From NCBI GenBank assembly GCA_030844895.1, contig CM061227.1, positions 310,001 to 374,000 of the forward strand: a DNA stretch of 64,000 bases. The letters run 5' to 3'. Numbering within the stretch: position 1 is the stretch's first letter; every line of letters begins with the position of its first letter. This DNA is from Ambrosia x helenae (taxonomy: Eukaryota > Streptophyta > Magnoliopsida > Asterales > Asteraceae). The position numbers and the translations under genes were made by a program. Below are positions 11,584 through 22,629 of this stretch, piece after piece. The notes under the pieces are model-generated. The model was not told the DNA's origin. It made no database searches and saw only the letters and a list, made by a program, of their open reading frames with translations.

Positions 11584-12332
11584 AGGCCTGTAAACGAACC
11601 GAACGAACACGAACACAGGCGTGTTCGTGTTTGTTCATTTAACTTTAACCGAACACGAACACGAACACGAACACATAATCGAACACATTTTTGTGTTCGT
11701 GTTCGTTCATTAAGAAATTTGTCGTGTTCGTGTTCGTTTATGTTCGTTCATTTAAAACCTAAATGAACAGTTCATGAACATAAACGAACACAAATGAACA
11801 TAAACGAACATTAATGAACACAAACAAAAACAAGTTTAATAATGATTCATCACAATTCAACCAAGTCTAATATATCACAATGCAACCAAAACAAAATCTA
11901 AATTAGTAAGGGTTGTGGAGTGTGGAGAAAAAGGGAGGTGAGGCTGTGAAGTGTGAAGAGAGACTGATATGATTAGAATGTTAGGGTTAGGATTAAATTT
12001 TAGAACATATCAAATATATTGTATATAATATAATATGAATTAAGGTTACTTAATAAAAGGGAAATAAATAATAAAAATAAAGTAAAGTTTAATTAAACGA
12101 ACATAAACGAACAAAAATAAACGAACATAAACGAACATAAATGAACAAACTTAAACGAACGTTCATGAACATAAATGAACGAACAAAACATGTGTTCATG
12201 TTCGTTCGTTTAATTAAACGAACAAAAAATTGTGTTCGTGTTCGTTCATTTATCTAAATAAACGAACATAAACGAACTTCCCGCCGAACAGTTCACGAAC
12301 AGTTCATGAACGTTCGGTTCGTTTACAGGCCT
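11584..12332. mobile_element. foldback/MITE element of GTTCGTGTTCGTTCATT repeats
   Basis: Perfect 22-bp terminal inverted repeats beginning AGGCCTGTAAACGAACCG occupy 11584-11605 and 12311-12332. ATTATT lies on both sides as a possible target duplication. Both arms consist of degenerate GAACACGAACA / TGTTCGTTCATT tandem motifs in opposite orientation, so the element could fold into a long hairpin. The middle (about 11830-12090) is unrelated AT-rich DNA. There is no coding frame, so it is non-autonomous. The superfamily is not certain. Confidence 0.85.
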
Positions 12333-13122
12333 AATTATTATTATTTATATGAATATAATAATATTTATTTTAATATAATATAATATAAATGATGGACCAA
12401 TAGGAGTGGAGGGCTACCCAAAGAAGACTACCCCACACCCTTGAGTAGACCTCAAGTTGTCTAAATCCAAGGCTGACCCTCCTTTTTGCTGACGTGGCGG
12501 CAAGACTTCCCAAGTCTTGCTTTAACCACACCACATAATCTAATTTGATGTCTTGAACGATAATTGAAGCACCTCACTACCAAGAAAATGGCACCAAAGT
12601 ACGACACATCCCAAGAGGTTGATGTGTACACTTGAGTTATTCAAAGCAGGCCCATTATTTTTGGAGATCCTAAGCGAACCAAAAAGTCATGATCTTGTTA
12701 GATTTTTTTCTAAATCTCCTCATTTACTATGCATTTAGTTCAAAGACGGTACTGTTGAAGATTATACCAAATTGATCATAACCAACCTCTGAATCGCACT
12801 TTCATGCTCGAAATAAATCTTGTTGTCACTCTATATTTTCCGAAATTGATTTATGTAAATCACTCTTGACTCTTCTAAAGTAAATTTATTTAATAATGTA
12901 AATGAATCAATTGATATGTCACATAAATGCTTATCAAATCATGCTTGAAAACAAAGCAACATAATATAAAAGTCAAAGCAAAAGTAAAACTATGTAAGCA
13001 TATATCTAGCACACTGTCACCAAATTTAACCTATACTGGAAGTATCCCAATATTCAACCACCACTGATATCTGTTAAACACAACCTTAGTTTCTAATGCT
13101 CACAACCATAGCAGATTGGTTA
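12333..13122. other. intergenic; 3' flank shared with HSP70 copy 3
   Basis: 12333-12880 shows no gene. About 12900-13110 matches, with substitutions, the sequence at about 24680-24870 downstream of HSP70 copy 3 (for example AATGCTTATCAAATCAT and CCAATATTCAAC). This shows that the duplication carried the 3' flank. Confidence 0.6.
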
Positions 13123-14533
13123 TCATATACTGTAGGTATTGGCGTGCTTACATCTCCGTCTGAAAATATAACCGGAGATAAAGGAGCGACATCCTGTAGC
13201 AAAACACCGTGAACACTCTTTATCACTTACCTTTGCAGCCACAACGGCTGCACCATATGCAACAGCCTCATCAGGGTTCACACTCTTGCATAAGTCTTTG
13301 CCATCAAAAAACTCCTGCAGCATTTGCTGGACCTTTGGTATCCTAGTTGAGCCACCAACAAGAATTACTTGGTCTACACATGATTTCTTCATCTTAGCTT
13401 TGCTTAAACATGTCTCCACAATCTGGATGCACTTATTAAACGAATCCATGTTCAGATCTTCAAATTTAGCTCGAATAATTTTCAAAGAAAAATCAATCCC
13501 CTCATGCAAGCAATCCAAATCAATCGATGTCCGAGTTGCACACGAGAGAATCCTTTTTGCTTTCTCACAAGCAAACCTCAACCTCCCCAATGCTCTTTGA
13601 TTCCCAGTCAAGTCCTTATTCCATCTCTTCTTGAATTCTATAACACAGTGATCAACCATGCGATTATCAAAATCCTCACCTCCTAAATGAGTGTCACCAG
13701 CAACAGCTTTCACCTCAAAAGCACCACCTTCCCCAATAGTCAATACAGAAACATCAAAAGTGCCACCACCCAGATCAAAGACGAGCGCATTTATCTTGCC
13801 AACAATATCAGACTTGTTGTCTAGACCATACGCGAATGCAGCTGCTGTAGGCTCATTGATTATGCGAACGACGTTAAATCCAGCAATGGTAGCAGCATCC
13901 TTGGTAGCTCGACGCTGTGAATCATTGAAATAAGCCGGGACAGTTAGCACAGCTTTTTCAACAACTTTTCCAAGATACGCCTCGGCAGTTTCTTTCATCT
14001 TGACAAGAATCATTGAAGAGATTTCTTGAGCCGAAAATTCCTTCTCTTGACCTTTGTAAGTGACGACAATCTTTGGTGTGTCAGCAGGCCCTTGTATGAC
14101 CTTAAAGGGCCATAACATAATATCTTGCTGCACTTTGGAATCACTAAACCTCCTTCCAATCAACCTCTTAGCACCTATATATATATATATATACAAATCC
14201 AGAGTTAACTTATTCAAACATCAAGCACTTAACGTAATGAGAAGTTAATCCTTTGTAGTAATAAGAATAATAATAATTTGTAGAGAATAAAAACATGCAA
14301 CAACTGGTAGACTGACCGAATACAGTGTTGTCAGGGTTCATTAGTGCTTGATTTTTGGCGGCATCACCGATGAGACGCTCTTCATCAACAAAAGCAACAG
14401 AAGAAGGTGTGGTTCGGTTGCCTTGATCGTTAGGTATTATCTCTATCCGATTATGCTTCCAAACAGCCACACATGAATAGGTTGTTCCAAGATCGATGCC
14501 GATCGCCGGTGCGTGCTTTCCACTTCCGCCCAT
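13123..14533 (-). pseudogene. HSP70 copy 1, truncated chaperone
   Basis: Cytosolic HSP70/HSC70-type chaperone. Exon 1 (14317-14533) has a true ATG and GIDLGTTYSCVAVW. Exon 2 runs from 14174, with the intron at the usual HSP70 site inside the NTVF-AKRLIGRRF codon. The ATPase domain is uninterrupted for about 390 residues: FDLGGGTFDVSV, GGEDFDNR and ILVGGSTRIPKVQ. After VSDK a 1-nt insertion relative to copies 2 and 3 shifts the frame, giving a novel tail and a stop at 13123 (422 residues). In the correct frame the sequence continues through DVAPLS to DNQSA, then jumps to 3'-UTR-like DNA. Almost the whole substrate-binding domain was deleted. It could still make a lone nucleotide-binding domain, but I favour a decaying duplicate. 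Confidence 0.85.
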
Positions 14534-15435
14534 AATAAGTTCAAAGTCAGGTAGGTAAATAAAGGCGGGGTATATATGTTATTTATTATTTGTTTTTAGG
14601 TTTCCTGTAATTAATTTTATTCGATTTAAACTGAATTTAGATCCTCGATATCCTATTCGGATTTGAATCATAATCAAATTTAGTTTCTATTATTATATTT
14701 TTATTTATATTATGAATAGTCGGACTGAATATTACCAAATATTATTATTATATTATCTTTATCTAAGTTTATTGAGATAACATTTAATCTCTATTAAGTT
14801 TTTACTATCATCTACGTTTTATTGAGATAACCTTTAGTTTCTATTAAGTTTTTTTTCCCTATTTTCTAACTTTATTGAGATAACATTTAGTTTCCATTAA
14901 GTTTTTTTTTTATTATCTAAATCTCGGAAATGGATCGCATATATAACACAATGGCGACCAAAATATAACACTTTAAAAAATATACAATGACAGAAATAAG
15001 AAAAAACACAATGATAAATAAAAAGATATAAATGATCTGAAACAAAAATTTTAAATTCTACAAGCTAAAAAATCGCAAAGTGGAAACTAAACTCTAAGAT
15101 CGTAGAGTTGGATGAGACAGTTCCAATGCTGTTAGAGTGAGTTCCAAGGGCGGCTTTGGCCCAAGCCCAAGCCGGGGAGGTCGTCCGGCTTGAGCCCATT
15201 TTTATCGGGGGCACAATTTTTTTTATATAAAATATCTATATATGTGTGTGTTTATTTTTATAATAGAAAACTCATCTAACACTTTAACGTTGGCCCCAAT
15301 AATAATCAATTTAAAACTTAAAAATTGTTAATCAAAGCGCATAACATTTATAAGCTCAATACTCATATAACCTACTAAATAAAAAAATAAAAAAAACAAC
15401 ACTTTTTTCTGTTCAGAGTTAACTTTATTTGACAC
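14534..15435. other. intergenic, AT-rich
   Basis: Promoter side of HSP70 copy 1 followed by AT-rich DNA with repeated TTTATTGAGATAAC motifs (about 14768-14890). From about 15140 there is a GGCCCAAGCCCAAGCCGGGG stretch that looks like the edge of an old transposon, perhaps the hAT remnant that follows. No gene is seen. Confidence 0.45.
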
Positions 15436-15690
15436 ATCACAAAAATTTAGCGACCCTATAGATGTTTTGGAGTATATGAAAGAAGAATATTACTTCCTAA
15501 ATGTGTACATTGCATATAGAATGTTATTGACCATTCCAGTCATGATGGCATCCGTAGAAAGCAATTTTTCAAAATTAAAGTGTTTAAATTATATTTATGA
15601 TCCACAATGTCTCAAGAAAGACTTAGTGGGTTAGCTATGATAGTTATCAAGAATGAAATCATAGATTGTATAAAGTGCGAAGAGTTAATC
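15436..15690 (+). pseudogene. hAT transposase C-terminal remnant, 5' part
   Basis: Conceptual translation in two frames gives the hAT dimerisation region: DVLEYMKEEYYFLNVYIAYR, LLTIPVMMASVESNFSKLK, then (frame change near 15600) MSQERLSGLAMI and CEELI. The pattern of AYR.LLTIPV..AS.E..FSKLK followed by SQERL.GLA is diagnostic of plant hAT elements (TTF/ZMYM1-like proteins). The frame is cut at 15690 by the inverted-repeat element, and its last residues reappear at 18854-18898. Confidence 0.82.
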
Positions 15691-16328
15691 GATTTTTTTG
15701 CCAAAGTAGTGGCATAGTACCAATTTTTTGTGCATTTGGAGGGTGTCAGCAGCAAAATTTCACAAATGGTGAAACCGCAATATGGTCTTGCGGATTTGCC
15801 TATGTGGAGAGGAGAGGAGAGAGACTTTTGTTTAGTAGGAGAGATGGGGGAGAAAACGCAAGATGATGTTGCGGATTCAGTAGCCGGTCTTGTAGGTTTA
15901 AAATAGTGGAAGGGGGTGTTTTTGTAACTTTGGAGGGAAGTAGCAAGATGGTCTTGCGGATTCAAAGTACTTTTGAGGGTAGCCGCAAGATGATGTTGCG
16001 GATTCAATTTATTGTCTGACACAAGGTTGCACATTATCAAATTGTTGAAGGGGGTGTATTGTAAAATGTGTTTTGTCGTGTGTGTATAAATTCAAACAAA
16101 GAAGGCCGATCTTCACATGCAACCACACATATTTTGCAGGAGCCATGCACTAGTTAAATCACCTAAGCATTAAAGTCATGCAAGTACATGCAACCTCATG
16201 CATGCTTTAGTATTATAAATTGTTGGCAGATGACACCCTATATTGCACACTAAAAAACCAAAATACTACGTTGTTCTTTCGATTCCATATCTTTCACTCT
16301 AAAAAAACAAAATTTGCACTATGGTATT

Positions 16329-18008
16329 TGATGTATTGCAAAATACATCCGTTTTCGGTCTATAGTTTATATTATTTTCGAGTCAGTTTGTGTCGTTTTT
16401 GTGGTATTTTCGTATTCTATTTAGTATTTCGTGTTGCACAGGAGTCCGGGCAAGAAAGGAAGTAAAATGGAGCTTAAACGAGAAAAAACGAGCCTCCGGA
16501 CGAGTCGCGGTTGATCGGGAAGTCAAAAAAAGAAAAAAATGAAAAATTATGTCTCGTCACGCTACGTGACGGGAAAGAGCACATCTGGTCACGCGACGTG
16601 ACAAATCCCTCCTGATCCTGAAGTTGGTCACGCTACGTGACGACATCACCTGAAGCCCGTCACGCTACGTGACGGGAGTAAAAACGTGAAAAAATGGGTT
16701 TTTGGCCCAATTTCGATTCTAAAAACCCTAGAACGAACATAAATCGTTTTTATCTTCACTTTTGACATATTGGAGCTGCTCTGGAGCACTAGGAGGTGAG
16801 GAAAAGGCGAAAGGTCAAGATTTTGAGCATTGGGATTGAGAGATTCGGGTTTTAATCATTCGGTTTCTTCATTCCTTTGTTCTTTTGAATTGCAAACTAT
16901 GTTTCTTGAACTTAGAATTGATTTTATTCTTGTTTTGAACATGTTTCTTGGCTAGACTTTCATTACTACTTAGGTTATGATGAATACTCATGATTGAGTG
17001 AACGTTTTTTATGGTTTTTTGGAACTTTGACTATGGGTTGATGATTTAGTAAAGACTTTGATTATTTTTGATCTGGTGTAGATGCGTACTTAGTTTTGTT
17101 CAATTGATAATTATTTACTCCACATGCGTTTTTGTGAATGTCTTTCATGTATGAATGCGTGTTAGGTTGTGGACTTTGTGTTAGCAACTAGTTTATGGTA
17201 AATTGCTAGTGTTTTCCATAGGAGTGATTTTTGTTAATTGGGTAGTTCTAAGTATTCTTCCAATTCCAATAGCTGTAAGGTGCGGGATTGTCGATATGTC
17301 TAGGGTGTTAAATTGCTAGATTTAGATGCTTTGTAAGAAGATCTTCCTAGTTTCCTTACCACTACTTGCGTATCGAGTCAGGTCAGGTTTTCTATAGTTA
17401 CCCCTTGCACTTTTAGTGTAGTGAGGCTTTCGCGCTGTAAGGTAGACTGTCTAGCGGGTACTTTATCATCAGAGTAGGTAAGCCTGTAAGGGTAACCTCT
17501 CAATCGGTAATTTAACGGCTTATAGGTAACCTTAGGTTTCTCCTTGAGAAGGGTCGAGGGTCCTCTAGTTTATCCTGTAAGTTTAGTATCTAAAGATCCC
17601 GGATCCATAGCTAGTTCCATAACCATAAAAGTTCGTCAGTCATGAGTAGGATTCTAACCTAGGTAGTATTCTCACCATCATTTGAATTTGGTTCAGCTCT
17701 GTTTACGTCTTAAGTTCAGTTTAGTTTATTTAGTTAATCTTTATTTTTCTTGAGTTTAGTTTTTAGTAAAACCCCCCCCCCCTAAAATAATAAATAGTTT
17801 TATTTCAGTTTTAGATAAGTTTTCGAGTCTAGTTACCGTTTTCCATTAGAGTCCTGTGGGTTCGATATCCGGACTTACTTTAGCTTTACTAGAGTCGATA
17901 GGTTCACTTGCCTGTCAGTAGTTTAGTTTTAGAGAGTCTAGAGTATTACTAGGTGTCTAGTTTTAGGTTTAATTTAGTTATTTTTATTAAACTACTTTTA
18001 GCACATCA
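16329..18008. mobile_element. solo LTR (1680 bp) with 5-bp TSD
   Basis: Begins TGATGTATTG and ends AGCACATCA, so the termini are inverted TGATG/CATCA. It is flanked by GTATT at 16324-16328 and 18009-18013. Removing it plus one GTATT restores the left arm of the surrounding inverted repeat, confirmed base by base against the right arm. No primer-binding site, polyprotein or second LTR is present, so unequal recombination removed the interior. LTR length and structure suggest a Ty3/Gypsy origin, but that is a guess. Orientation is not determined. Confidence 0.9.
16555..16675. repeat. four GTCACGCTACGTGAC palindromes in the solo LTR
   Basis: Copies at 16555-16571, 16588-16602 (GCGACG variant), 16626-16642 and 16658-16675 are spaced about 35 bp. 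Each contains the ACGTGAC core that resembles bZIP-binding ACGT elements. They may be LTR enhancer motifs; this is inference. Confidence 0.7.
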
Positions 18009-18853
18009 GTATTTGTAAACCCTGGTCCTCGCAGCAATGAACTTCTATGGGATCAATCACGACATCGTTCAGCGATGTTGTTTGAAGGAAATGGGGAAGC
18101 CGATGTAGATCTTGATGTTAGACGCGGCGACCAATCCTTTTGGAATACCACTCATTGCTGAACGATGTCGTGATTGATCCCATAGAAGTTCATTGCTGCG
18201 AGGACCAGGGTTTACAAATGCCATAGTGCAAATTTTGGTTTTTTAGAGTGAAAGATATGGAATCGAAAGAACAACATAGTATTTTGGTTTTTTAGTGTGC
18301 AATATAGGGTGTCATCTGCCAACAATTTATAATACTAAAGCATGCATGAGGTTGCATGTACTTGCATGGCTTTAATGCTTAGGTGATTTAACTAGTGCAT
18401 GGCTCCTGCAAAATATGTGTGGTTGCATGTGAAGACCGGCCTTCTTTGTTTGAATTTACACACACACGACAAAACACATTTTACAATACACCCCCTTCAA
18501 CAATTTGATAATGTGCAACCTTGTGTCAGACAATAAATTGAATCCGCAACATCATCTTGCGGCTACCCTTAAAAGTACTTTGAATCCGCAAGACCATCTT
18601 GCTACTTCCCTCCAAAGTTACAAAACACCCCTTCCACTATTTTGAACCTACAAGACCGGCTACTGAATCCGCAACATCATCTTGCGTTTTCTCCCCCATC
18701 TCTCCTACTAAGCAAAAGCCTCTCTCCTCTCCTCTCCACATAGGCAAATCCGCATGACCATCTTGCGGTTTCACCATTTGTGAAATTTTGCTGCTGACAC
18801 CCTCCAAATGCAACAAAAAATTGGTACTATGCCACTACTTTGGCAAAAAAATC

Positions 18854-18898
18854 GAGTTAATCCACCTATTTGCTAGCAAGAATACTAGGAGAGCTTAA
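18854..18898 (+). pseudogene. hAT transposase remnant, last codons
   Basis: The target duplication GAGTTAATC (Glu-Leu-Ile) is followed by HLFASKNTRRA and a stop at 18896-18898, in phase with the frame interrupted at 15690. This is the natural end of the hAT C-terminus and proves that the inverted-repeat element inserted into a pre-existing hAT copy. Confidence 0.75.
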
Positions 18899-19811
18899 TG
18901 AATTGTCGATTAGATACTAGTCTATTACGGTATGTAATTTCACTCATTTTAATACTATTATTTTGCAATTGTTATGTTTATTGCTATACTATTGATCATT
19001 TGATCCACATAACATTTAGTTAAATTATTTAATTTATTAAAGATTAAGGGGCATTTTTTAACGGCTCGGATAGGGCACGCAAATGATCAGGGACGCCTCT
19101 GGTGAGTTCAATCGGAGTCCGTTTGAGATTGTGTATTTGAACCCTGCCTATTGAGATGACATTTAAATCAAGTTTGCAATTCAAACAACTGTCGTTTAAC
19201 TCATTTGATTTTATTCATTGTTTAGCATGGTACGTAGGAAACGTTGGTTTAATTAGTTTTAACAACAATCGTACTAATCAACGGTGTCATTGAGTTTCAT
19301 GCTGTTTAATATAACCTAATGGTAGAACTTAGAAGCCTTGATCCTTTGTATTCAGAGGGTCAGTTCATAGACCCTGCGCGTAACAATGGTCTATTTATTA
19401 ATTAATTTTCTCTTTTTTAGACTAAGGAAAATTCTAATTCTAAATCAAGTAAATAAACGAATAATCAAACAATAAATTATATAACCTAATTATTAATCAA
19501 ACAAAATTATCTAATTATTAAAAAACTAAAAGTAAGCAAATTTAGGATGAATGAGCCTATATTTTCAGGTTGTTAAGGTAAGCCGAGGCGACTCTTTTAA
19601 CTTCGAGCCCGAGCTTGTGTTTTAGTCTGGCTCGATTATAATCACATGAGGTTCAGTTAAATAGGTTGTGTAGTATGCCAACCATAACGTAATCCCTAAA
19701 ACTAAAACCTGAACAATCGGTTACTCGTTTGGTTTGGTTCGTTTGTTAGGTTTCTTTTGCTCACCCTATAAATGAAAATGATAGGTGTACATCTTCATCA
19801 TGATACATTTA
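18899..19811. other. intergenic, no gene seen
   Basis: Probably 3' non-coding sequence of the hAT relic at first, then AT-rich DNA without frames or clear repeats. Confidence 0.45.
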
Positions 19812-20021
19812 AGAGGGTGTTTGGGATTGCGTTTTGAATCTGATTTTTAGATTATTGCGTTTTGAAACCACAGATAATCAGTTTTAAGTGTTTGGGATTG
19901 CATTTTAAAAACGCAGATAATCAGTTTTTTTAGACTACCAAAACGCAATAATCCATAAGCAGCACCCCTACTTTTCCAAAACGCATAATCTGTTTTGAAT
20001 AATCAATCCCAAACACCCTCT
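19812..20021. mobile_element. MITE with AGAGGGTGTTTGGGATTG termini
   Basis: An 18-bp terminal inverted repeat (19812-19829 and 20004-20021) encloses about 210 bp. The interior repeats CAGATAATCAGTTTT, TTTGGGATTGC and AACGCA motifs in both orientations. It is non-coding. No convincing target duplication is visible, so the superfamily (hAT or Harbinger) is open. Confidence 0.75.
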
Positions 20022-20293
20022 ATGAAAACTATGTCTCATACATGACCCTAACACGTTATGTATATGTCGGGCATTTGTATACCCTTTAGTTTCTTAGAAA
20101 ATACCCCTTGGTATCATGTAAATGAATCATCTCAACAACAAAGCAAAGAAATACAAAGAATTTCAACTTCAAATTCTAGACTATTTAACAACCATATTAA
20201 ACAACCATTTAAATCCAAAATATATTAAATAATTTAGCAAAAGTATCATCCATGATTAAACAACCATTTAGGTGTACCTTGATAAAATGAGAC

Positions 20294-22629
20294 CTAAATC
20301 AGGAGATTGCAAACAAAGTCTAGGTGTAGCTTCATAAGTTGAAGCTCAGCAAAAGGTGCACCTGCAGCAGCTTGGTTGTCCTCGAGCCACTGGTCGTTTC
20401 AGCAATCGCTTTCTCCATTTCCTTCAACATCTCCGGGCGCACCTTACACTCTTTGATCTTATTCTTGGCTTTGTATAAGCAATCCTCTAACGCATTGTAG
20501 GCATCGGCTTTCTTCTTGAATTCTTGGTCCTCGTATTTGTACTTGTTAGCATCTTCTACCATCTTTTCGATGTCTTCCTTGGAGAGTCTTTCATTTGCAT
20601 TGGTAATTGTTATTTTCTCAACCTTACCAGTGGATATAATCCCAGCAGTGACTGTGAGGATACCGTTAGCATCCAATTCAAAACATACCAGAATTTTAGA
20701 GACTCCTTTGGGAGCCGGCGGTATACCACAAATTGTGAACTTTCGCAATAAATGATTATCTGTGGACATGGATCTTTCACCTTGGTACACCTTGATACAA
20801 GCCTCGTTTTGGTTATCTTCGGTTGTAGTGAACTTTTTGGCATTACTCGTTGGTATTGGAGTGTTTCGGTGGATTAGAACACAAAATACATCTCCTTTCA
20901 TACTTACACACCAAGAGATAAAGGAGTTACATCATGTAGCACCACATCTTGAACACTTTTATCATTGTTACCACTTAACTTGGAAGCCAAAACAGCTGCA
21001 CCATACGCAACAGCCTCGTCGGGGTTCACACTCTTGCATAACTCTCTACCATCAAGAAAATCCTTCAGCATATGTTGAACCTTTGGTATCCTTGTTGACC
21101 CACCAACAAGAATAACTTGGTCTACACATGCCTTCTTCATATTAGCACTGGTTAAACATGCCTCCACAATCTCAATGCACTTATTAAACGAACCCACGTT
21201 CAGCTCTTCAAATTTAGCTCGAGTAAGTTTCAAAAAAAAGTCAATCCCCTCATGTAAGCAATCCAATTCAATTGATGTCTGAGTAGCACATGACAAAATC
21301 CTTTTCGCTTTCTCACAAGCAGACCGCAACCTCCCTAATGCTCTTGATTCTCACTCAAGTCCTTCTTCCATCTCTTGTTGAATTCCAGAACACAGTGATC
21401 CACTAAGCGGTTATCAAAATCCTCACCTCCCAAATGAGTGTCACCAGCAACAGCTTTCACCTCAAAAATACCCGATTCCTCAATAGTCATTATAGAAACA
21501 TCAAAAGTGCCACCACCTAGATCAAAGATGAGCACATTTATCTTCCAATGATAGCAGACTTGTTGTCTAGACCATAACGCAATTGCCGCCGCTGTAGGTT
21601 CATTGATCATACGAATCACATTTAATCCTGCAATAGTACCAGCGTCCTTGGTAGCCTGACGCTGCGAATCGTTGAAATAAGCAGGGACAGTTATCACAGC
21701 ATTTTTCACAACTTCTCCCAGATACGCCTCGGCGGTTTCTTTCATCTTGCCAAGAACCATTGAAGAAACTTCTTCAGCCAAAAATTCCTTCTCTTGACCT
21801 TTGTAAGTGACCACAATCTTTGGTGTGTCGGCAGGACCCTTCTATGACCTTAAACGGCCACAGTTTTATGTCCTCTTGCACACTGGAATCACTAAACCGC
21901 CTTCCAATCAACCTCTTAGCATCTGAAAAATCCATAATTAGTTAAGCGGCCGAAAGCCAAATACTATGCAACAGATATAAACATCAAGTAGCTATATATA
22001 ATGAGAACTTGAAACTTCATAATCACGTGTATCTTTTACTCATTGCTTGAAATATTATTTAATAAGAACGAGCAAACTCCAGTATTGACAATCCAAATCT
22101 TGTGGACAATTTTATACTTTGCTAATGACTGATAAAGATAAATAACCAACATAAACAGCAAGCCACCAATAATCCAATATTATTGTTAATTAGTTTATGC
22201 AATTAATAAACCTTAACCCGGCCTACACATGATCAATGACTCAAAATATTATCTGTTAACAAGGAACAAAAACTACATTAACTTAGTTGAGGTGCAACTT
22301 TGTGACAAGTAAAATCTTCTGGACATTTCTATGTTGCACCAATGTCAACTTCAATCATGGAAATAAAACACAAGCACTCAGACGTAGAGAATAATTAAAA
22401 AAAAAAAAACTGGTAGACTGACCAAAAAGGGTGTTAGCAGGGTTCATTGGTGCTTGATTCTTGGCGCCATCACCGATGAGACGCTCGCCATCAACGAAAG
22501 CAACAGAAGAAGGTGTGGTCCGGTTGCCTTGATCATTAGGTATGATCTCTATCCGACCATCCTTCCATACGGCGACACATGAGTACGTTGTTCCCAGATC
22601 AATTCCGAGTGTGGGGGCTTTTCCGCCAT
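20294..22629 (-). pseudogene. HSP70 copy 2, full-length but frameshifted
   Basis: Complete two-exon HSP70 layout: exon 1 about 22423-22629, a 500-bp intron, then exon 2 from 21922 to the ancestral stop at 20294-20296. The ATPase motifs and the substrate-binding domain (PRAPKG-like IPPAPKGVS, FELDANGILTV, KVYQGERS) are all present, but not in one frame. One base appears missing just after the ATG (22627). A T was gained in the VIQGPADTP region (about 21830). A +1/-1 pair lies around AYGLDNKS (about 21545-21585), with losses near 21345 and about 20392. At about 20918 GGTGTGTAAGTATGA replaces the ESKG codons with a stop and shift. This many lesions means no full protein. The break at 20918 looks like a consensus splice donor but has no evident partner. 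Confidence 0.9.

Larger units (their letters stand above)
15691..18853. mobile_element. MULE-like long inverted-repeat element, 9-bp TSD
   Basis: Arms of about 0.7 kb are near-perfect reverse complements: 15691-16328 plus 18014-18077 against about 18152-18853. They are separated by a spacer of about 75 bp. Ends are GATTTTTTTGCC and GGCAAAAAAATC. The 9-bp direct repeat GAGTTAATC flanks it at 15682-15690 and 18854-18862, the size typical of Mutator-like elements. A solo LTR interrupts the left arm. Without it the element is about 1.48 kb and has no transposase. Each arm carries four spaced copies of a local palindrome of the type GCAAGATGRTSTTGCGGATTC. Frames read in the arms are meaningless. 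Confidence 0.92.

Noticed and set aside
11600..12300. Regular short repeats resembling a CRISPR-like array
   Set aside because: No constant repeat with unique spacers; motifs are degenerate, in both orientations, and bounded by transposon-like inverted ends in plant DNA.
15612..16040. 142-codon minus-strand frame in the inverted-repeat arm
   Set aside because: Lies across the hAT/MULE junction and partly mirrors the right arm; no codon bias or domain, so a chance frame.
20880..20930. GTAAGTATG in HSP70 copy 2 as a real splice donor that would skip the stop
   Set aside because: No acceptor restoring the frame is evident and the other copies have no intron here; the gene has other frameshifts anyway.
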